A stretch of DNA of 8,397 nucleotides from Deltaproteobacteria bacterium (GTDB taxonomy: Bacteria > Desulfobacterota > Desulfuromonadia > Geobacterales > DSM-12255): positions 1-8,397 of the forward strand of contig JAGFXN010000058.1 in the NCBI GenBank assembly GCA_017861215.1, written 5' to 3'. The notes beneath the pieces were generated by a model. That model made no database searches. It saw only the letters and a list, made by a program, of their open reading frames with translations, and had not been told where the DNA came from. Made by a program: the position numbers and the translations under genes. Positions 5,717-8,397 of the stretch are shown piece by piece; the first letter of the stretch is position 1; each line of letters begins with the position of its first letter.

Positions 5717-6964
5717 CTAACGATTCATGGCATCAAGAAAAGCCTGGTTCGACTTGGTGCCGGAAAGTTTATCGAGCAGGAATTCCATGCTGTCCACCAC
5801 GTTCATCGGATGCAGAACCTTGCGCAGAATCCAGATACGGTTGAGCGAGGCCTTTTCGACCAGAAGCTCCTCCTTGCGGGTTCCGGACTTGTTGATGTCG
5901 ATCGCCGGGAAGGTCCTCTTCTCAACCAGCTTGCGATCAAGGTGCAGTTCCATGTTGCCTGTTCCCTTGAACTCTTCGAAGATTACTTCGTCCATCTTGC
6001 TGCCGGTATCGACCAGGGCCGTGGCAATGATGGTGAGAGAACCACCTTCTTCAATGTTCCGGGCTGCTCCGAAAAACCGCTTCGGCTTGTGCAGGGCATT
6101 GGAGTCGACCCCGCCGGAAAGAATCTTGCCGGAAGGCGGAATGACGGTATTGTAGGCACGGGCCAGACGGGTAATCGAGTCAAGCAGGATAACGACATCG
6201 CGCTTGTGCTCCACCAGACGCTTGGCCTTCTCGATGACCATCTCGGCAACCTGGACGTGACGGGAGGCCGGCTCGTCAAAGGTGGAGGAGATCACCTCGC
6301 CTTTCACCGAGCGCTGCATATCGGTAACCTCTTCCGGACGTTCGTCAATCAGCAGGACAATCAGATATACTTCGGGGTGATTTGCGGCAATGGAGTTGGC
6401 AATATTCTGCAGCAGCATCGTTTTGCCGGTACGGGGGGGAGCAACAATGAGCCCGCGCTGTCCTTTGCCGATCGGTGCGGTAAGCTCCATGACGCGCATC
6501 GGCATATTATCCGGCTCGGTCTCGAGCGTGATTTTTTCATCCGGGTACAAAGGGGTGAGGTTGTCGAAGAAGATCTTGTCTCTTGCCACGTCGGGCGACT
6601 CGAAGTTAACCTGCTCCACCTTGAGCAGGGCGAAGTAGCGCTCACCCTCTTTCGGCGGCCGGATCTGGCCGGAGACGGTATCGCCGGTATGAAGATTGAA
6701 CCGCCGTATCTGGCTCGGGGAGACATAGATGTCGTCCGGACCGGGAAGATAGTTGTAATCCGGGGCCCGGAGGAAACCGAACCCGTCCGGCAGAGTCTCC
6801 AGAACCCCTTCGCCGAAAATCATGCCGTTCTGCTCGGTCTGGGCATTCAGAAGGGCGAAGATGAGATCCTGCTTCCGCATGCCGGAAGCCCCTTCGATGT
6901 TGAGTTCCCGGGCGAGGCTGTTGAGTTCGCTGATTTTCTTGCCTTTAAGTTCCTGAAGGTTCAT
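5717..6964 (-). CDS. rho: Transcription termination factor Rho
   Basis: Rho is a hexameric RNA-dependent ATPase that loads on C-rich unstructured RNA and terminates untranslated transcripts. The 415-aa protein (E. coli 419) has all domains: the N-terminal helical Rho_N (1-45), the RNA-binding cold-shock-like domain with the RNP motif DGFGFLR (60-66), Walker A APPRTGKT (175-182), Walker B VVILLDS (257-263), the Q-loop SGGVDSNAL (283-291) and the R-loop KGTGN (333-337). There is no long insertion as in some actinobacterial Rho proteins. The ATG at 6964 begins the conserved MNLQELKGKKISELN and has GGGAG 6 nt upstream. It is the first gene of the housekeeping cluster and has its own promoter and a long C-rich leader, pointing to autogenous control. 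Confidence 0.98.
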   Translation of the reverse strand: MNLQELKGKKISELNSLARELNIEGASGMRKQDLIFALLNAQTEQNGMIFGEGVLETLPDGFGFLRAPDYNYLPGPDDIYVSPSQIRRFNLHTGDTVSGQIRPPKEGERYFALLKVEQVNFESPDVARDKIFFDNLTPLYPDEKITLETEPDNMPMRVMELTAPIGKGQRGLIVAPPRTGKTMLLQNIANSIAANHPEVYLIVLLIDERPEEVTDMQRSVKGEVISSTFDEPASRHVQVAEMVIEKAKRLVEHKRDVVILLDSITRLARAYNTVIPPSGKILSGGVDSNALHKPKRFFGAARNIEEGGSLTIIATALVDTGSKMDEVIFEEFKGTGNMELHLDRKLVEKRTFPAIDINKSGTRKEELLVEKASLNRIWILRKVLHPMNVVDSMEFLLDKLSGTKSNQAFLDAMNR

Positions 6965-7170
6965 CTTTGCTCCCGTTAAAAATTATGCTGCAATGGCATT
7001 GACCGCAGAGTTACGGACACATAAGTACTGCGATGATGGTTTGATTAGATAGATAGAAAAACGCTCATGGCGTAGAGAAGATAGTAATCCGTTTGATAAG
7101 AGAGCCTGCTTTTTCGGTTGGTTTACGGAAATCAGTCTGTATGCGGATTCAGCGAGGATAAATAGGATTG
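6965..7170 (-). promoter_or_regulatory. Long C-rich, G-poor rho leader (candidate rut / autoregulatory region)
   Basis: About 200 nt separate the predicted transcription start from the rho ATG. By my count of 7021-7170, the minus-strand transcript has about 42 C and 18 G in 150 nt, with stretches such as CTATCTTCTCTACGCC and TCTATCTATCTAATC. High C, low G and little structure are what Rho needs to load, and E. coli rho is controlled by Rho-dependent attenuation in a leader of similar size. The sequence feature is direct; the autoregulation is inference. I see no convincing leader peptide: an open frame across it would start with GTG upstream of the -10 box. Confidence 0.6.
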
Positions 7171-7175
7171 TATTG

Positions 7176-7205
7176 TTTATAGCCCTCACGGAAATGCGTT
7201 GTCAA
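7176..7205 (-). promoter_or_regulatory. Sigma-70-type promoter of rho
   Basis: On the minus strand a consensus -35 TTGACA (7200-7205) is followed after 18 bp by TATAAA (7176-7181), five of six matches to the -10 consensus. Transcription would start near 7169, about 200 nt before the rho ATG. It is the best promoter match I found by eye in the window and lies in a non-coding gap with the right orientation. Confidence 0.75.
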
Positions 7206-7206
7206 C

Positions 7207-7222
7207 AAAAATCTCGAAGAGA
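7207..7222 (-). terminator. Weak hairpin plus T-run after the hydrogenase-like operon
   Basis: On the minus strand TCTC-TTC-GAGA (7212-7222) is followed directly by TTTTT (7207-7211), about 57 nt after the small-subunit stop and just before the rho -35 box. The 4-bp stem is short for an intrinsic terminator, so it may terminate only partly. Position is the main argument. Confidence 0.3.
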
Positions 7223-7278
7223 ACGCCTGACGCCTGCGAAAGTCTTTGCACCTCACTGCGGAGTTCCCGGCTGAGGAT

Positions 7279-8034
7279 CTAGCCGAGCTTATCCAGCATG
7301 CGCAGGAGCCCGTCAAGAATGGTCGCCGGGTGGGGTGGGCATCCCGGGATATAGAGATCTACCGGGATGAAGCCGTCTGCGCCGTTACAGACCTGGGAAG
7401 AGTCGATATACGGTCCGCCGTTGATGGCACAGGCACCGCAGGCAATAACGATCTTGGGGGAAGGGATTGCCTCGTACGTCATCAGCAGTGCCTCACGCAT
7501 ATTTTCCGTTACCGGCCCGGTCACCCAGAGTCCGTCGGCATGCCGGGGCGAGGCCACGAACTGGATTCCGAAGCGGCCCAGGTCCCAGCCGATAGTGGCA
7601 AGCACATTAGTGTCGGCTTCGCACGCATTGCATCCTCCGGCACTCACTTCCCGCAGCTTCAGAGAACGGCTGAACAGAGAGAGCCGCTTTTGCTCAAGGG
7701 GGCGAGCCAGCGGCCGGGGAAAATCCGGCCTGATGACAAGCTCGGCCCGACTGCTGGTTGCGAGTCGATGGTCCTGGGTAAAGCGAACGAGACCCTTATC
7801 GACAGCTCCGCAATCGGCGCAGAAGAGACATTTTCCCATATCCAGAGCAAGCCCGCCTGTGCAGGAGATGGCACCGAAAGGACAGCTCGCGGCGCATTCC
7901 CGGCAATCGGAGGGGCAAAGCCGGGGGAACAGCTCCGGAAAGCCACGGAAGTGTTCCGGCATCTGCACCGGTTCCTGCGGATAGGGCATGGTGCGGTGCC
8001 CCTGTTTCATCCTTGCCAGAATCGCTCGTATCAT
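7279..8034 (-). CDS. Group 4 hydrogenase-like / Ehr small subunit fused to a ferredoxin domain
   Basis: This 251-aa iron-sulfur protein joins two modules usually encoded separately in Complex I and formate hydrogenlyase. Residues 1-35 form an amphipathic N-terminus (MIRAILARMKQGHRTMPYPQ). Residues 38-90 are a NuoI/HycF-like ferredoxin: motif one C40-x3-C44-x2-C47-x3-C51P, motif two C69-x2-C72-x2-C75 with Asp79 where a fourth cysteine is expected. Residues 125-251 are a NuoB/HycG-like domain with GGCNACE (C135, C138), GACA (C202) and GCPPHP (C232), the ligands of the [4Fe-4S] cluster nearest the active site. CxxC, not the adjacent cysteines of NuoB, points to the hydrogenase side of the family. 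It would sit on the cytoplasmic face of a membrane complex. It follows the large-subunit gene by 24 bp, with GGAG upstream of its ATG. Ehr is my preferred assignment, by analogy with Geobacter. Confidence 0.85.
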   Translation of the reverse strand: MIRAILARMKQGHRTMPYPQEPVQMPEHFRGFPELFPRLCPSDCRECAASCPFGAISCTGGLALDMGKCLFCADCGAVDKGLVRFTQDHRLATSSRAELVIRPDFPRPLARPLEQKRLSLFSRSLKLREVSAGGCNACEADTNVLATIGWDLGRFGIQFVASPRHADGLWVTGPVTENMREALLMTYEAIPSPKIVIACGACAINGGPYIDSSQVCNGADGFIPVDLYIPGCPPHPATILDGLLRMLDKLG

Positions 8035-8058
8035 AATTCGTTCACTCCGTCCGGTGTC

Positions 8059-8397
8059 CTAGAGGTCAAAACCGCAGTACGACAGATTGAAGCTCTTGTT
8101 GCAGAGGGGGAAATCGGAAATCTGCTGCCCGCGCAGGGCAAGTGACAACCCCTGCCAGTTGTGAAACGAGGGGTCGACAATCTTGTAGCGACTGAAGCGG
8201 CCGACATCATCGGTAATCGCCGTATGACAGATTTCTCCCCGCCACCCCTCGGTCAAGGAAACGGCAAGTCTGCTGGCGCCAAGATTACCAGGGGTTGTCA
8301 GGGTTCCCAGTGCCGGCAGCTGGTGCAACTGTTCTTCGATAAAATTCATCGACCGTTCCGCTTCCAGCCAGCGGAGCAGCGTCCGGGCATAGACATC
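8059..8397 (-). CDS. Group 4 hydrogenase-like large subunit, C-terminal part, lacking the Ni-binding motif (Ehr-like)
   Basis: The last 112 codons are present; the gene begins beyond the right edge. The segment TEGWRGEICHTAITDD resembles the EGPRGE region of HycE, Ech and NuoD large subunits, and RYKIVDPSFHNWQGLSLALRG matches the region that follows it. The protein ends DFPLCNKSFNLSYCGFDL. Aligned by eye with the hydrogenase ending DIPLIIASIDPCFSC, the DPCxxC Ni ligands become N-L-S-Y-C-G, so neither cysteine is in its usual place. It also lacks the C-terminal extension removed during [NiFe] maturation. This fits the energy-converting hydrogenase-related (Ehr) complexes described for Geobacter, thought not to bind Ni. 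The N-terminal CxxC pair is outside the window, so the assignment is provisional. Confidence 0.8.
   Translation of the reverse strand, partial: DVYARTLLRWLEAERSMNFIEEQLHQLPALGTLTTPGNLGASRLAVSLTEGWRGEICHTAITDDVGRFSRYKIVDPSFHNWQGLSLALRGQQISDFPLCNKSFNLSYCGFDL

Noticed and set aside
5810..6979. A 389-codon open frame on the plus strand opposite rho
   Set aside because: It is antisense to a complete, motif-perfect rho gene, shows no recognisable domain, and long mirror frames are common opposite GC-rich codons.
6978..7008. A hairpin with a following T-run just before the rho ribosome site, considered as an intrinsic attenuator
   Set aside because: The stem is two short pieces (CTGC/GCAG and AAT/ATT) split by a 4-nt bulge with an A+T-rich apex, and the T-run is 5 nt away; too weak to call.
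6983..7189. A 68-codon minus-strand frame in the rho leader, considered as a leader peptide
   Set aside because: Its GTG start lies upstream of the -10 box, so it would not be in the transcript from the predicted promoter, and it has no homology I recognise.
7246..8145. A 299-codon open frame on the plus strand opposite the hydrogenase-like small subunit
   Set aside because: The opposite strand has a coherent iron-sulfur protein with ordered cysteine motifs; this frame has none.

Overview
The window reads as a chromosomal segment of a Geobacter-like deltaproteobacterium (Desulfuromonadales/Geobacterales). This rests on recognising the gene order rho, rpmE, thyX, DUF1385, prfA, prmC, murA, on the style of the proteins, and on a ferredoxin-fused group 4 hydrogenase-like small subunit next door. 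The assignment is inference from memory; no search was run. Every supported gene lies on the minus strand, so transcription runs from high to low coordinates.

Layout in transcription order. At 8397-7279 is the end of an operon for a membrane-type hydrogenase-related (Ehr/Ech/Complex I-like) complex: the C-terminal part of a large subunit, then a small subunit fused to a ferredoxin domain. At about 7205-6965 are a good sigma-70-type promoter and a C-rich, G-poor leader of roughly 200 nt in front of rho. Then come rho (6964-5717), rpmE for ribosomal protein L31 (5586-5389), a hairpin, thyX for flavin-dependent thymidylate synthase (5303-4611), a DUF1385 membrane protein (4564-3653), a 122-nt near-palindromic intergenic element (3652-3531), prfA for release factor 1 (3505-2441), about 400 bp with no convincing gene, a Phd/YefM-type antitoxin and PIN-domain (VapC-type) toxin pair (1995-1355), prmC for the RF1/RF2 glutamine methyltransferase (1345-497), and the first 158 codons of murA (474 to the left edge).

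Functionally this is a housekeeping information-processing cluster: transcription termination (Rho), translation (L31), translation termination (RF1 and its methylase PrmC), dTMP synthesis (ThyX) and the first step of peptidoglycan synthesis (MurA). Two accessory insertions stand out. The first is the toxin-antitoxin module with its spacer, which separates prfA from prmC, two genes whose products act on each other. It has a clear operator of TGTACA boxes phased at 12 bp. The second is the palindromic element between DUF1385 and prfA, flanked by TA dinucleotides and abutting the DUF1385 stop codon.

The most notable protein-level observation is in the hydrogenase-like pair. The large subunit keeps the family's C-terminal context, but the Ni-binding DPCxxC motif is replaced, and the small subunit's second ferredoxin motif has only three cysteines. 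The complex is therefore probably not an H2 enzyme. I found no tRNA, rRNA, CRISPR array or intact insertion sequence.
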